From positions 1 to 64,000 of the forward strand of contig NZ_JACICF010000002.1 in the NCBI RefSeq assembly GCF_014195685.1: a DNA stretch of 64,000 nt. Direction: 5' to 3'. Both the position numbers and the translations under genes were made by a program. This DNA is from Sphingomicrobium lutaoense. Lineage in GTDB: Bacteria; Pseudomonadota; Alphaproteobacteria; Sphingomonadales; Sphingomonadaceae. Under the pieces are notes generated by a model that made no database searches, was not told the origin of the DNA, and worked only from the letters and a program-made list of their open reading frames with translations. This document shows, in pieces, positions 37,682 through 46,845 of this stretch; the stretch's first letter is position 1, and every line of letters starts with the position of its first letter.

Positions 37682-39489
37682 CCCGGAAGGCTGAGCGGCC
37701 GCGTCTCGTAATGGAGGCGCCATTGCTGCACCTCCGCGAGCATGATCTCGCCCAGCCGCCGCGAGCGTTCGGCGAGCCGCTCGATCCGCAGGGGATCGGC
37801 CTCGATGGCGATCTTGAGCTGGAGCAGGCGCTGCGCGATCACCGACGAGCGCTCGCCGGTCGAGGCGAAATCGCCTTGCATGCGGATCCCGTAAAGCGCC
37901 GCCGCGAGCGCCGGGAAGAGCGCGGTGACGAAGGTTACCAACTGGGTCATTCCGACACCGAACAGCTTGCCCACGCTGCCGGTGCCGATGGCGACGGCGA
38001 GATAGGCGACGCAGGCGAGGATCGTCCCGATGAAAAGTAGGTCGCCCGCATGGTGCAGGCGATGGTCGGCACGGTGCATCGCGCGGGCATTGGCACGGTG
38101 ATAGTCGATCTGCTCGTTGATCAGGCCGATGAGCGAAGCGCGCACCTTTTCGAGATAGGCCTTGTCGACCAGCGCGGCGGGCAGTCCCAGCTCGCGTGCG
38201 CTGGCCCGCGCATACCAGCTGACCCAGCCCGGATGGGTGGTGCCATCCTCGACGTCGCGCAGTGACAGGCGGCCCAGCGTGGCGGTGAGCGCGAGAAGCC
38301 GCAGCCGTTCGGCCAGGTGGCGCCGGTCGAGCCAGCATTGGTGGAGATTGTTGCGGCGCGCGCCATGAGTGTTGGCGATGATGAGGAGAATGACGAAAAG
38401 CTCGGTGGCGATGAGCGCCTTCTTGGCATCGGGAAACAGCAGGCCCGCCAGCGCGAGAAAGACCGCGAGCCCTGCCAGCGCGTAATTGGTCACGAAGCTT
38501 GACCGGAAGCGGAGCGCGAACTGATTGGCACGCGCATCGGCTCGCCCGAAGCGTGCGAGCAGCGGGCCGTTGAGCCTTTTTCCGAAGCGGCCATGGTCAT
38601 CGAACGGACCCGTATGGCGGCGGAGCCATTCGGCACTTTCTTCTTCCCCGGCCGCGCGGAATTGCAACTTTCGCCATGACTTTGCGCCCGACAGGGCCAT
38701 CAGCAGCGGCCAGCCGAGATTGCGCCGCGCCTTGCGCCGGGCGGGGCTGGTGAATTGTACCAGCGCATCGCGTTCGGGCCTGGCGGGCGGCGCGCACAGG
38801 GCATTGACCAGTGCGGCGAGCACCGTCCGGGCATCGGCACGATTGATGCCGTCGAGCGAGGGACGGTCGGGCACGGCTTCATGGAGGCCGCTCCACAACA
38901 GTTCGGGGGGTGCCTTTCCTCCGGCATCGACATGGATCACCGGCATGTGCATCGCGACGGCCTCGGCAATCACCTGGGTGGTGCCGCCCCGCCCGCGCGC
39001 CGCCTCGCCGTCCCAGACCGCAATGAGGATGTCGCATTGCGAGAGCATCAGCCGCCCGGCCATCTCGTAGCCGGCTTCGTCGCCGCCCTCATATTCGGAC
39101 AGCGACATCACCGTATCGGCCTGGTCGACCAGCTTCTTCGAGCGCGCCCATTTATCGTCGGTGAAATCGCGCGCGTAGATCGGTTCGGGAAAAGGAAGGC
39201 AGACCGCCAGCCGTGCGCCCGCTTCGAGCGCGGCCTCGGCGGCGAGCACGTCGGCCCCTTCGGCGACCGAGGTCACGAGTTTGATGCGCGGCGGCTGCGG
39301 GGACAGAAGGTCGCCATGGCGAGCGTGCAATTGTTCGAGCGCCTGCGCGCTATGCCTGAAGATTTCGCGGCACGCCGCCTTGATCGCTTCATGCTGGTCG
39401 GGGTCGAGGCGCGGCGGGCGATGGCCCGTGATGCCGAAACGAAGCACCAGCCGGGGTTGGAAAGGATCGGCCCTCGGGTCCACGCTCAT
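37678..39489 (-). CDS. SLOG-like domain protein with four-helix membrane region (SLATT-like)
   Basis: About 603 residues. The N-terminal half is a Rossmann-like SLOG-type domain: LRFGITGHRPPRLD (13-26), IKLVTSVAEGAD (69-80), LILSQ-type core QCDILIAVWDGEAARGRGGT (151-170) and TTQVIAEAVAMHMPVIHVD (170-188), the pattern of proteins that bind nucleotide-derived ligands. The C-terminal half has four helices (YALAGLAVFLALAGLLF, ALIATELFVILLIIAN, LLFIGTILACVAYLAVAIG, LVTFVTALFPALAAALYGI), arranged as two hairpins, like SLATT-type or DUF4231-type modules. SLOG plus SLATT-type membrane domains are described as nucleotide-dependent conflict effectors. Start at 39489 (GGGGGAG upstream) is preferred to an extension to 40095 that overlaps nhaA. 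Confidence 0.72.
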   Translation of the reverse strand: MSVDPRADPFQPRLVLRFGITGHRPPRLDPDQHEAIKAACREIFRHSAQALEQLHARHGDLLSPQPPRIKLVTSVAEGADVLAAEAALEAGARLAVCLPFPEPIYARDFTDDKWARSKKLVDQADTVMSLSEYEGGDEAGYEMAGRLMLSQCDILIAVWDGEAARGRGGTTQVIAEAVAMHMPVIHVDAGGKAPPELLWSGLHEAVPDRPSLDGINRADARTVLAALVNALCAPPARPERDALVQFTSPARRKARRNLGWPLLMALSGAKSWRKLQFRAAGEEESAEWLRRHTGPFDDHGRFGKRLNGPLLARFGRADARANQFALRFRSSFVTNYALAGLAVFLALAGLLFPDAKKALIATELFVILLIIANTHGARRNNLHQCWLDRRHLAERLRLLALTATLGRLSLRDVEDGTTHPGWVSWYARASARELGLPAALVDKAYLEKVRASLIGLINEQIDYHRANARAMHRADHRLHHAGDLLFIGTILACVAYLAVAIGTGSVGKLFGVGMTQLVTFVTALFPALAAALYGIRMQGDFASTGERSSVIAQRLLQLKIAIEADPLRIERLAERSRRLGEIMLAEVQQWRLHYETRPLSLPG

Positions 39490-39657
39490 GACGCAAAACT
39501 CCCCCTTGCGCCGTGCATGAGCGCACAAATGGCCGCCAAGCGCAAGCCGGGCGCCTTTGGGGAAAAGCGGCCAATGCGGGCGAGCGGGCGGCAAAGTGCC
39601 AAAAAAAGCGTCGTTTCCCATCGACGCGGGGCATGGCTTCTGTCTATCAGGCTGGCC

Positions 39658-40881
39658 ATGCCCAATACGCCGCAACAGATCCAATCCGAGGAAAAGCTCG
39701 CCGGCCTGGTCCTGATCGGGGCCGCCGCGCTTGCGCTGATCTTCGCCAATACGGGCCTTGCCCATATCTATCACGCGATCCTCGAATTCAAATTCGGCCC
39801 GACCTGGCCGCGTTTCGGGACGTTCAGCGTCGAATATTGGATCGTCGACGGGCTGATGGCGATCTTCTTCCTGCTCGTCGGGCTCGAAGTGAAGCGCGAA
39901 TGGTTCGAAGGGCGGCTGGCCACGCCCGAGGACCGGCGCCTGCCGATCATCGCCGCGCTGGGCGGGATGATCGTTCCCGCGCTCGTCTATCTCACCGTGA
40001 TCGGCTTCGATCCCTCGCTCCAGTCGGGCTGGGCGATCCCGGCGGCGACCGACATCGCCTTCGCGATCGGCGTGCTTGCGATCCTCGGACGACATGCGCC
40101 CGCCTCGATCAAGCTATTGCTCGTCACCATCGCGATCGTCGATGACATCGGCGCGGTGGCGATCATCGCGCTCGTCTATACCGCCGATCTCAATACGCTC
40201 GCTCTCGCCGGGGCAGCGGGGATGGTCGCGATCATGTCCACCATGGCGCTCTATGGCGTGCGCAAGCTGCGCTGGTACATGATCGGTTTCTTCCTTCTCT
40301 GGTATTGCGTGCTCGCCTCGGGGGTCCATGCGACCATCGCCGGGGTGCTGGCAGCGCTCACCATTCCGCTCGGTAAGGGCGAGGAGCGCAGCCCGCTGAA
40401 GACGCTCGAGCATCGCATCCATCCCTGGGTGATGTTCGGCATCGTGCCCGTGTTCGGCTTTGCCGCCGCGGGGGTCGAACTGCCCGACAATATGGGCGCC
40501 CTGTTCCAGCCGCTTCCGCTGGCGATCATGCTGGGCCTGTTCGTGGGCAAGCAGATCGGCGTGTTCGGCACGGTCTATATCGCCTGCAAGACGCGCCTTG
40601 CGATGCGGCCGCGCGGCACACGCTGGATGCAGATCTGGGGCGCGGCGACGTTGTGTGGCATCGGCTTCACGATGAGCCTGTTCATCGGCGCGCTGGCTTT
40701 CCCGGGCAATCCCGAAGCGGTCGATGCCGCCAAGATCGGCACGCTGATGGGTTCGCTCATCTCGGCGCTTCTCGGCTTTGCCATTCTGCGGTTCTCCCAC
40801 GCCCGTCCGTCGAGCGAGGGGCAGATCGAGCAGGCGGGCGAGATTTTCGGCGCCGACGACGAGACCAGTCTGCGCGAATAG
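39658..40881 (+). CDS. nhaA: Na+/H+ antiporter NhaA
   Basis: 407 residues with twelve helices. DGLMAIFFLLVGLEVKREWF, SGWAIPAATDIAFAIGVLAI (the A-T-D-I-A-F sequence carries the first active-site Asp; the second is in the following IAIVDDIGAV), and VHATIAGVLAALTIPL. Exports Na+ in exchange for H+, important for salt tolerance. Divergent from the SLOG-like gene. Confidence 0.96.
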   Translation: MPNTPQQIQSEEKLAGLVLIGAAALALIFANTGLAHIYHAILEFKFGPTWPRFGTFSVEYWIVDGLMAIFFLLVGLEVKREWFEGRLATPEDRRLPIIAALGGMIVPALVYLTVIGFDPSLQSGWAIPAATDIAFAIGVLAILGRHAPASIKLLLVTIAIVDDIGAVAIIALVYTADLNTLALAGAAGMVAIMSTMALYGVRKLRWYMIGFFLLWYCVLASGVHATIAGVLAALTIPLGKGEERSPLKTLEHRIHPWVMFGIVPVFGFAAAGVELPDNMGALFQPLPLAIMLGLFVGKQIGVFGTVYIACKTRLAMRPRGTRWMQIWGAATLCGIGFTMSLFIGALAFPGNPEAVDAAKIGTLMGSLISALLGFAILRFSHARPSSEGQIEQAGEIFGADDETSLRE

Positions 40882-40884
40882 GCG

Positions 40885-41559
40885 TTAGCGCGCCCGGGCC
40901 TGCCAGCCATTGTCGCGCGCTGCCCGTTCGGCGTCCGCATCGAAAGCTTCGCCTTCGATGAGGCCATCGACGAGTGCGCCGAGACGCGGATCGGGACCCG
41001 AGGCCATGCGATAGTCGCCGCTATCTTCGCCTTCCCTCGCGAACATGCCTTCGAGCGCCCAGTCGCCTCCCTCGTGGCAGGCAACCCCGCTGGCGGCCGG
41101 AGCCTCGAAGCTGCGGCAGGTGCGGCCGTCGCGGTCGTGGAAAGTCAGGCCGATGCGCACATCGCCGTCGGGAAGGGACGCCAGCTTCGTGTCGAGCGCT
41201 TCGTCAAGCGAGGCTGCAGCGATCATGCGGCCATCCTGTTCGACCGCGATCGCCCCCTCGCCGCCCTGCCCCAACTGCAGGCCGAGAAGCACCGCCAGCG
41301 CGAGGCTCGCGGCAACCGCGCCGCCGCGCAGCCAGCCGCGATTGTCATTGGCGGCGACGGGCGGCTTCTTCCGAAGGGGTGGCGGTGTGGCTTCCATCAG
41401 CGGAGCGAAGGCGGTGCGCAGATTGGCGCCCAACGCGCGATGATCGGCCGCGAGCGCCTGCAATTCGGGATCGGCGGCAACCCTTGCGGCCACCCTCCGG
41501 GCGGTCTCGCCGTCCAATTCGCCATCAAGCCAGGCGAAAAATTCCTCTTCCTCAGTCAT
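40885..41559 (-). CDS. anti-sigma factor for the adjacent ECF sigma factor
   Basis: About 224 residues. An N-terminal cytoplasmic anti-sigma domain (MTEEEEFFAWLDGELDGETA ... DPELQALAADHRALGANLR) without the HxxxCxxC zinc motif, one transmembrane helix (VAASLALAVLLGLQLGQ) and a periplasmic part with two cysteines (TCRSFEAP, VACHEGGD). ATG at 41559 overlaps the sigma stop (ATGACTGA), so the two are translated together. The C-terminal cysteines may sense oxidation or envelope damage (inference). Confidence 0.8.
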   Translation of the reverse strand: MTEEEEFFAWLDGELDGETARRVAARVAADPELQALAADHRALGANLRTAFAPLMEATPPPLRKKPPVAANDNRGWLRGGAVAASLALAVLLGLQLGQGGEGAIAVEQDGRMIAAASLDEALDTKLASLPDGDVRIGLTFHDRDGRTCRSFEAPAASGVACHEGGDWALEGMFAREGEDSGDYRMASGPDPRLGALVDGLIEGEAFDADAERAARDNGWQARAR

Positions 41560-42061
41560 CGTCTTTCTCACCCAGCAATTCCATGAGCGCCTTGCGCCCG
41601 CGCACGAGGCGGCTCGACACCGTGCCGATCGGCAGGTCGAGCAGTTCGGCGGTTTCGCGGTAGCCCATCCCGTCGATGAGGATGAGCGCCACCACTTCGC
41701 GTTGTTCCTCGGGCAGGTGGCCCATCGCCTCTAGCGCGGTCGAAAGATCGATCGCGGCTTCGGTCGCGGGACGCGGATCGTAGCCCACCGACTTTCCAGC
41801 CTCGGCATCGATCTCGCGGCTCGCTCGGCGCGAGGAAGCCCGCACCGTGTCGATCCACAGGTTGCGCGTCAGCCGGAACATCCAGCTGTCGAAGCGCGTG
41901 CCCGGCTCGAACCGGTCGCTCTTGCGCATCGCCCTTTCGCAGGCGCGCTGCACCAAATCGTCGGCATCGGCGGCCTGCGACGTCAGCCCGTAGGCGAATC
42001 GGCGCAACCTCGGGTAAACCTCGGTGAGTGCGGCTTCGAAATCGGCGTGCAACAGATTCAT
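41552..42061 (-). CDS. ECF RNA polymerase sigma factor
   Basis: 169 residues with sigma region 2 (EVYPRLRRFAYGLTSQAADA, DDLVQRACERAMRKSDRF, SWMFRLTRNLWIDTVR) and region 4 (LPEEQREVVALILIDGMGYR, ETAELLDLPIGTVSSRLVRG). The promoter at 42073-42106 is shared back-to-back with the subtilase gene, so autoregulation is likely. First gene of the sigma/anti-sigma operon. Confidence 0.93.
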   Translation of the reverse strand: MNLLHADFEAALTEVYPRLRRFAYGLTSQAADADDLVQRACERAMRKSDRFEPGTRFDSWMFRLTRNLWIDTVRASSRRASREIDAEAGKSVGYDPRPATEAAIDLSTALEAMGHLPEEQREVVALILIDGMGYRETAELLDLPIGTVSSRLVRGRKALMELLGEKDDD

Positions 42062-42072
42062 CGTCCTTCATG

Positions 42073-42106
42073 GGGATGAAACGTCAGGCGGCTGTCGTTT
42101 CATCCC
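42073..42106. promoter_or_regulatory. overlapping divergent ECF-type promoters forming a 10-bp dyad
   Basis: GGGATGAAAC (42073-42082) and GTTTCATCCC (42097-42106) are perfect inverted repeats with a 14-base spacer. On each strand it reads GGATG-N17-CGTT, the spacing of an ECF -35/-10 pair. It therefore offers a promoter for the sigma gene (minus) and for the subtilase (plus) on the same DNA. The plus-strand version is 25/28 identical to the element before the gene at 43563. Confidence 0.65.
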
Positions 42107-42133
42107 TGAATATGCATAAATAGGGAAACCATC

Positions 42134-43471
42134 ATGTCCAGACGCCGCCTTTTTCTCTTCGCATCGCTTTGCGCCGCGCTGACGCTTCCTTCGTCGGCAC
42201 AGCTGATACCCGACCTGGGTTCGGTGACCGGCCCGGTGAAGGGCGTGTTGCCGCCCTTGCCGACGCGCGGAGTGCCGGTGGTCGATCAATTGCTCGGACA
42301 GGAAGAGGCCGCGCAAGAACTGGTCACGCCTTCACTCGACCGGCTGGGATCGAGCGGGCTTTCGGGCGAACTGTCAGGCGACACGCTCAAGAAGCTGCGC
42401 CGCGAACGTCTCGACCGGCTGGTTCGCGAGCATCGCGACGAACTGGAGGAGGATCGCGACGATCATCCCGTGCGACGCGGCGAACTGCTGCTGGTCGATC
42501 CCGATGCGGCGGGCCTTGCTGCCGCCACTGCCGCCGGCTTCACGCCGATCGAGGATCGAGAGCTCGAAGGCCTCGGCATCCGCATCGTGCGCGTTTCGGT
42601 GCCCGACAAGGCGGGCAACGTCCGCTCGGCGATCAAGCGGCTGCGCAAAATCGCGCCGGGCCTGACAGTCGATTACAACCATGTCTTCGAACCCGCCGGG
42701 GGCGCACTGGCCAGTTCGGCGGCGACCGTGCTTCAGGGAGGCGCTTCGGGACGCGGTGGATCGACCGTCGCGATCATCGATGGCGGCGTCGCAGCGCATC
42801 CCTCGCTGTCGGGCGCGTCGGTCCGCCAGCGTGCCTTTTCGGGCAAGGCCGTGGCGACCGGGCATGGCACCGCGGTCGCTTCGCTGCTGGTCGGCCACCA
42901 GGGCGCTTTCCATGGCGCGGCGCGCGGCGCGAACCTGCTGGTCGGCGATGTCTATGGCGGCAATCCTGCCGCCGGATCGGCCACCGCGATCGCCAGCGCA
43001 ATCGGCTGGGCGGTCTCCCAAGGCGCGCATGTGGTGAACATCTCGCTCGTCGGGCCGCCCAATGCGCTGATCGAGCGCGCGGTGCGACGCGCCCGCGCCA
43101 AGGGAGCGCATATCGTTGCTGCGGTAGGCAATAACGGCCCCGCCGCGCCTGCTCCCTATCCCGCGAGCTATCAAGGCGTGCTCGCCATCACCGGGGTCGA
43201 TGCCAAGGGACGCGCCCTGCGCGAAGCGGGGCGCAGCCCCAATCTCGCCTTTGCCGCGCCCGGCGCCGATATGGCGGCCGCGCTGATGGGCAAGGGCTAT
43301 GGCACCGTGCGTGGCACCAGCTTTGCCGCGCCGCTCGCCAGCGCGCGTCTCCTGCGCGCGGGATCGCCCGCCGCGCTCGAGAAGGAAGCGGTCAAGGGCA
43401 AGGGCCGCGTGGGCAAGGGAATTGTCTGCGTCACTTGCCGGATCGACCCGCGAAAGGTCGGAGCGAAATAA
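42134..43471 (+). CDS. secreted S8 (subtilisin-like) serine peptidase
   Basis: 445 residues. Signal peptide MSRRRLFLFASLCAALTLPS SA-Q, a prodomain-like region (about residues 60-190, RGELLLVDPDAAGLAAATAA), then the S8 domain with catalytic Asp216 (AIIDGGV), His244 (GHGTAVASL), oxyanion Asn333 (VGNNGP) and Ser396 (GTSFAAPLAS). C-terminal VCVTCR gives a CxxC-like cysteine pair. It is divergent from the sigma/anti-sigma operon and likely belongs to its regulon. It might act on envelope targets or the anti-sigma factor (inference). Confidence 0.9.
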   Translation: MSRRRLFLFASLCAALTLPSSAQLIPDLGSVTGPVKGVLPPLPTRGVPVVDQLLGQEEAAQELVTPSLDRLGSSGLSGELSGDTLKKLRRERLDRLVREHRDELEEDRDDHPVRRGELLLVDPDAAGLAAATAAGFTPIEDRELEGLGIRIVRVSVPDKAGNVRSAIKRLRKIAPGLTVDYNHVFEPAGGALASSAATVLQGGASGRGGSTVAIIDGGVAAHPSLSGASVRQRAFSGKAVATGHGTAVASLLVGHQGAFHGAARGANLLVGDVYGGNPAAGSATAIASAIGWAVSQGAHVVNISLVGPPNALIERAVRRARAKGAHIVAAVGNNGPAAPAPYPASYQGVLAITGVDAKGRALREAGRSPNLAFAAPGADMAAALMGKGYGTVRGTSFAAPLASARLLRAGSPAALEKEAVKGKGRVGKGIVCVTCRIDPRKVGAK

Positions 43472-43485
43472 TTTTCATGGATGGC

Positions 43486-43513
43486 GGGATGAAGCGTCCG
43501 CCGGCTGTCGTTT
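43486..43513 (+). promoter_or_regulatory. ECF-type promoter element before the Gly/Ala/Ser-rich secreted protein gene
   Basis: GGGATGAAGC, a 14-base spacer (GTCCGCCGGCTGTC) and GTTT, identical at 25 of 28 positions to the plus-strand element at 42073-42100, with the same GGATG-N17-CGTT geometry. The right arm of the dyad is missing here, as expected of a one-sided promoter. Confidence 0.65.
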
Positions 43514-43562
43514 TCGGGTTGTGAAGGGGGCGGTTATGGCCCCCGCCAACAAGGAGAATGAC

Positions 43563-44339
43563 ATGAAGACGCACCTCATCGCACTGGTCATGGCCAGCAC
43601 CGCCACCCTCGCCGCGACCCCCGCTTCGGCGCAGCTGGTCGGCAATCTCGGCGGAACCATCAACAATACCGTCGGCGGCGCCGTGAACGGCACCGTAGGC
43701 GGCGTGACCCGCGGCACCCTTTCGGGCCAGGGCGGGCTTGTCGGCGGGATCGACAGCCGCGGCGCCCTGTCGGCGGCCGATGCCGTGACCAGCAGCGTCT
43801 CGGGCGCGGTGTCGGGCAATGCCTCGGGTTCGGCCGACGGCCGTGTCGATGCACGCGGCGGTTCGGCTTCGGGCAATGCCGGTCTTGCCGGCACGGTCGA
43901 TGCGATCGCCGGTGGCGCCACGTCGGTTGCGGGCATGAATGGCAGCGGGCAGGCCTCGGGCCGTGCCTCGACCAGCAAGAATGCCGGCGTCAGCGTCAGC
44001 ACGATGGGCAGCGATGCCCTCGGCAGCGCCGCCGGTTCGGCGCTGTCGGGCGCAGCGGGTTCAGCCGCTGCCGCACAGGGTGAAGCGCGCGGGCGCGCCG
44101 AAGGCGGCGCCGATGCTGCTGGCAACGCCCTGATCGCCGCGCGCCGCGAAACCGGCGCCGTTGCCGCAACCGCCCGCCAGTCGGCAAGCGGACGCGCGCA
44201 GGGCGCGGCCAGCGGCGCGGGTTCGCTCGCATCGCAGGCCAATGGTGCGAGCCTTCCGGTGTCGGGTAGCCTCGGCGCGCAGGGTTCGGGCCATGGTTCG
44301 GCCCATGCCCGCGCCGAAGCGGACGAAGAACGCCGCTAA
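43563..44339 (+). CDS. secreted Gly/Ala/Ser-rich low-complexity protein
   Basis: 258 residues with signal peptide MKTHLIALVMASTATLAATP ASA. The mature part is almost entirely Gly, Ala, Ser, Asn, Asp, Val and Arg, first with NLGGTINNTVGGAVNGTVGG -like repeats, then AGSAGSAAAAQGEARGRAEG -type segments with spaced Arg/Glu. No fold is recognisable. AAGGAG 6-7 bases upstream fixes the start. It follows the second ECF element, so it is likely a structural or surface output of the sigma factor. Confidence 0.8.
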   Translation: MKTHLIALVMASTATLAATPASAQLVGNLGGTINNTVGGAVNGTVGGVTRGTLSGQGGLVGGIDSRGALSAADAVTSSVSGAVSGNASGSADGRVDARGGSASGNAGLAGTVDAIAGGATSVAGMNGSGQASGRASTSKNAGVSVSTMGSDALGSAAGSALSGAAGSAAAAQGEARGRAEGGADAAGNALIAARRETGAVAATARQSASGRAQGAASGAGSLASQANGASLPVSGSLGAQGSGHGSAHARAEADEERR

Positions 44340-44365
44340 AACTTTCCTTGCCGCAAAAAAAGGAA

Positions 44366-44395
44366 GGGCCCGCCGATCGGCGGGCCCTTTTGTTT
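44366..44395 (+). terminator. intrinsic terminator after the Gly/Ala/Ser-rich gene
   Basis: A 22-base perfect palindrome (44366-44387; GGGCCCGCCGA in each arm, read in opposite directions) is followed by TTTTGTTTG. It separates this gene from the convergent etfA. Confidence 0.88.
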
Positions 44396-44412
44396 GTGAA
44401 GGCTCGGGGGGC

Positions 44413-45342
44413 CTAGAGTTTTTCGGTCAGTTCGGGCACCGCCTTGAAGAGGTCCGCGACGAGGCCGATGTCGGCGACCTGGAAAATGGGCGCTTCCTCG
44501 TCCTTGTTGATCGCGATGATCGTCTTGCTGTCTTTCATCCCGGCAAGATGCTGGATCGCGCCCGAGATGCCGATCGCGATATAGACTTCGGGAGCAACGA
44601 TCTTGCCGGTCTGGCCGACCTGATAGTCGTTGGGGGCATAGCCCGCATCGACCGCCGCGCGGCTGGCGCCCACCGCGGCATTGAGCTTGTCGGCGAGCGG
44701 GTCGAGCAGCTTGTGGAAATCTTCTTCCGAACCGAAGGCACGGCCACCCGAAACGATCACGCCCGCGCTGGTCAGCTCGGGACGGTCTCCTTCGGACAGT
44801 TCGGCTCCGACGAAGCTCGACTTGCCGCCGGACGAGCCCGCGTCGATCGTTTCCACCTCGGCGCTGCCGCCTTGCGCCGACGCCTTGTCGAAGGCGGTGC
44901 CGCGAACGGTGATCACCTTCTTGGCATCGCTCGACTTCACCCTGGCGATGGCATTGCCGGCATAGATGGGCCGAGTGAAGGTATCTTCGCCTTCGACCGA
45001 GATGATGTCGGAAATCTGCATCACGTCGAGCTTGGCGGCGACGCGCGGCGCGACATTCTTGCCCGTGGTAGTGGCGGGCGCGAGGAAAGCGTCATGATGA
45101 CCCATCTGGTCGATGATGATCGGCGCGACATCCTCGGCCAGCTGATGTTCGAGATGCGCGGCGTCGGCGACATGCACCTTGCCCACGCCATCGATCGCGG
45201 CGGCGGCCTTGGCGATGTCGCCCACATTGGAGCCCGCGACGAGCAGATGGATTTCGCCCAATGCCTTGGCGGCGGTCACGGTCGAAAGGGTGGCATCCTT
45301 GATGGCGCTGCCGTCATGTTCGACGAGAACGAGCGTTTTCAT
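44413..45342 (-). CDS. etfA: electron transfer flavoprotein subunit alpha
   Basis: 309 residues: [20 protein letters not shown] at the start and the FAD-binding C-terminal domain with [70 protein letters not shown]. Carries electrons from acyl-CoA dehydrogenases to ETF-QO. One base separates it from etfB. Confidence 0.97.
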   Translation of the reverse strand: MKTLVLVEHDGSAIKDATLSTVTAAKALGEIHLLVAGSNVGDIAKAAAAIDGVGKVHVADAAHLEHQLAEDVAPIIIDQMGHHDAFLAPATTTGKNVAPRVAAKLDVMQISDIISVEGEDTFTRPIYAGNAIARVKSSDAKKVITVRGTAFDKASAQGGSAEVETIDAGSSGGKSSFVGAELSEGDRPELTSAGVIVSGGRAFGSEEDFHKLLDPLADKLNAAVGASRAAVDAGYAPNDYQVGQTGKIVAPEVYIAIGISGAIQHLAGMKDSKTIIAINKDEEAPIFQVADIGLVADLFKAVPELTEKL

Positions 45343-45343
45343 G

Positions 45344-46090
45344 TCAGGCAACTCCCATGTCTTTGAGCTTGGCGACGAGGTCGTCGACCGAATCCACCTT
45401 GATCCCGGCTTCGCGCTTGGGCGGCTCGGTCACTTCGAGCGTCTCGAGACGCGGCGCGATGTCCACGCCATAATCCTCGGGGGTCTTGGTCGCGAGCGGC
45501 TTGGACTTGGCCTTCATGATGTTGGGAAGGCTCGGATAGCGCGGCTCGTTGAGGCGAAGATCGGTGGTGATCACCGCGGGGGTAGCGAGTTTTACCGTTT
45601 CGAGGCCGCCATCGACTTCACGGGTCACGCCGACCCTGTCGCCATCCACTTCGACCTTCGATGCGAAGGTGCCCTGGGGCCAGTCGAGCAAGGCGGCGAG
45701 CATCTGGCCGGTCTGGTTCGAATCGTCGTCGATCGCCTGCTTGCCCAGGATGAAGAGATCGGGCTGTTCTTCCTCGGCGACCTTCGCAAGCAGCTTGGCG
45801 ACGCCGAGCGGTTCGACCGTTTCGTCGGTCTGGATGTGGATGGCGCGGTCGGCGCCGATCGCGATCGCGGTACGCAGCGTTTCCTGCGCCTTGGCCGGGC
45901 CGATCGAGACCGCGACGACTTCGGTCGCGACGCCCTTTTCCTTGAGCCGGACGGCTTCCTCGACGGCGATCTCGTCGAAGGGGTTCATCGACATCTTCAC
46001 ATTCTGGAGATCGACACCGCTGCCGTCCATCTTGACGCGCGGTTTCACATTATAATCGATCACCCGTTTCACGGCGACGAGCAGTTTCAT
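45344..46090 (-). CDS. etfB: electron transfer flavoprotein subunit beta
   Basis: 248 residues: [60 protein letters not shown], with [12 protein letters not shown] near the C-terminus. Beta subunit of the heterodimer with EtfA, AMP-binding. First of the etfB-etfA unit. Confidence 0.97.
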   Translation of the reverse strand: MKLLVAVKRVIDYNVKPRVKMDGSGVDLQNVKMSMNPFDEIAVEEAVRLKEKGVATEVVAVSIGPAKAQETLRTAIAIGADRAIHIQTDETVEPLGVAKLLAKVAEEEQPDLFILGKQAIDDDSNQTGQMLAALLDWPQGTFASKVEVDGDRVGVTREVDGGLETVKLATPAVITTDLRLNEPRYPSLPNIMKAKSKPLATKTPEDYGVDIAPRLETLEVTEPPKREAGIKVDSVDDLVAKLKDMGVA

Positions 46091-46208
46091 GCGTCTCTCC
46101 TGGGAGGATTGTTTTGCCAGCGCATATGGTCGGGAGAGAAGCGCGCGTCAAATGGTCAAAGTTCCGTAGCGGCGCATCGGACCGGATTCGCAACAATCAG
46201 GCGCATCC

Positions 46209-46838
46209 ATGGGTTGGGGCCTCATGGGTATGCACCAGGGCGATGGCATCTGCTGCGATCCGCACAGCGTGGCGGACGTCGTCGACTGTCTGTCGCGCAT
46301 CGCCGAGGAACATGGATCGGTGTCGGTCGGCGACATTGTCGACGGGCTGGGGACGCGCACCTACGGCCCCTTGCTCATCATCCCCGCGCTGATCGATCTG
46401 AGCCCGCTGGGTGCGATCCCGGGACTGCCCACCATGCTCGCGATCCTGGTCGCGATCCTTGCCGTGCAGATGTTGCGCGGGGCGCATCATCTGTGGATTC
46501 CGGACGTCGTCGAAAACCGCGCGATATCTTCGCAGAAACTGGCGGCGGCGACGCGGCGGCTGCGGCCCATCGCGCGGTGGCTCGACCGCCATTTTCATGG
46601 TCGGATGACTTATCTGACGCAGGGGCGCGCGGTGCGCATCGCCGCGCTCATCATCCTCTTCTTCTGCCTGACGGTGCCGCCGCTCGAATTCCTGCCGCTC
46701 GCGGCGAGCGGGCCGATGGCGGCAATCGGCGCCTTCGGCCTGGCTCTCCTCGTGCGCGACGGAGCGCTGATGCTGTTCGCGGGCGCGGTCGGGCTTGGCA
46801 CCGTGATCATTGCCGCCGTGCAATTGCTCGGCGGCTGA
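46209..46838 (+). CDS. exopolysaccharide synthesis ExoD family protein
   Basis: 209 residues with several hydrophobic helices. VSVGDIVDGLGTRTYGPLLI, IIPALIDLSPLGAIPGLPTM and LPLAASGPMAAIGAFGLALL are typical of the ExoD family. ExoD members are linked to exopolysaccharide and alkaline tolerance. Three ATGs (46209, 46224, 46233) precede the conserved core; the first is used though no clear Shine-Dalgarno sequence supports it. Divergent from etfB. Confidence 0.85.
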   Translation: MGWGLMGMHQGDGICCDPHSVADVVDCLSRIAEEHGSVSVGDIVDGLGTRTYGPLLIIPALIDLSPLGAIPGLPTMLAILVAILAVQMLRGAHHLWIPDVVENRAISSQKLAAATRRLRPIARWLDRHFHGRMTYLTQGRAVRIAALIILFFCLTVPPLEFLPLAASGPMAAIGAFGLALLVRDGALMLFAGAVGLGTVIIAAVQLLGG

Positions 46839-46845
46839 TCGGGCT

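Noticed and set aside
37678-40095. Longer 805-codon version of the SLOG-like protein
   Set aside because: The first about 200 codons are antisense to nhaA; the ATG at 39489 has a good Shine-Dalgarno sequence and starts at the conserved domain.
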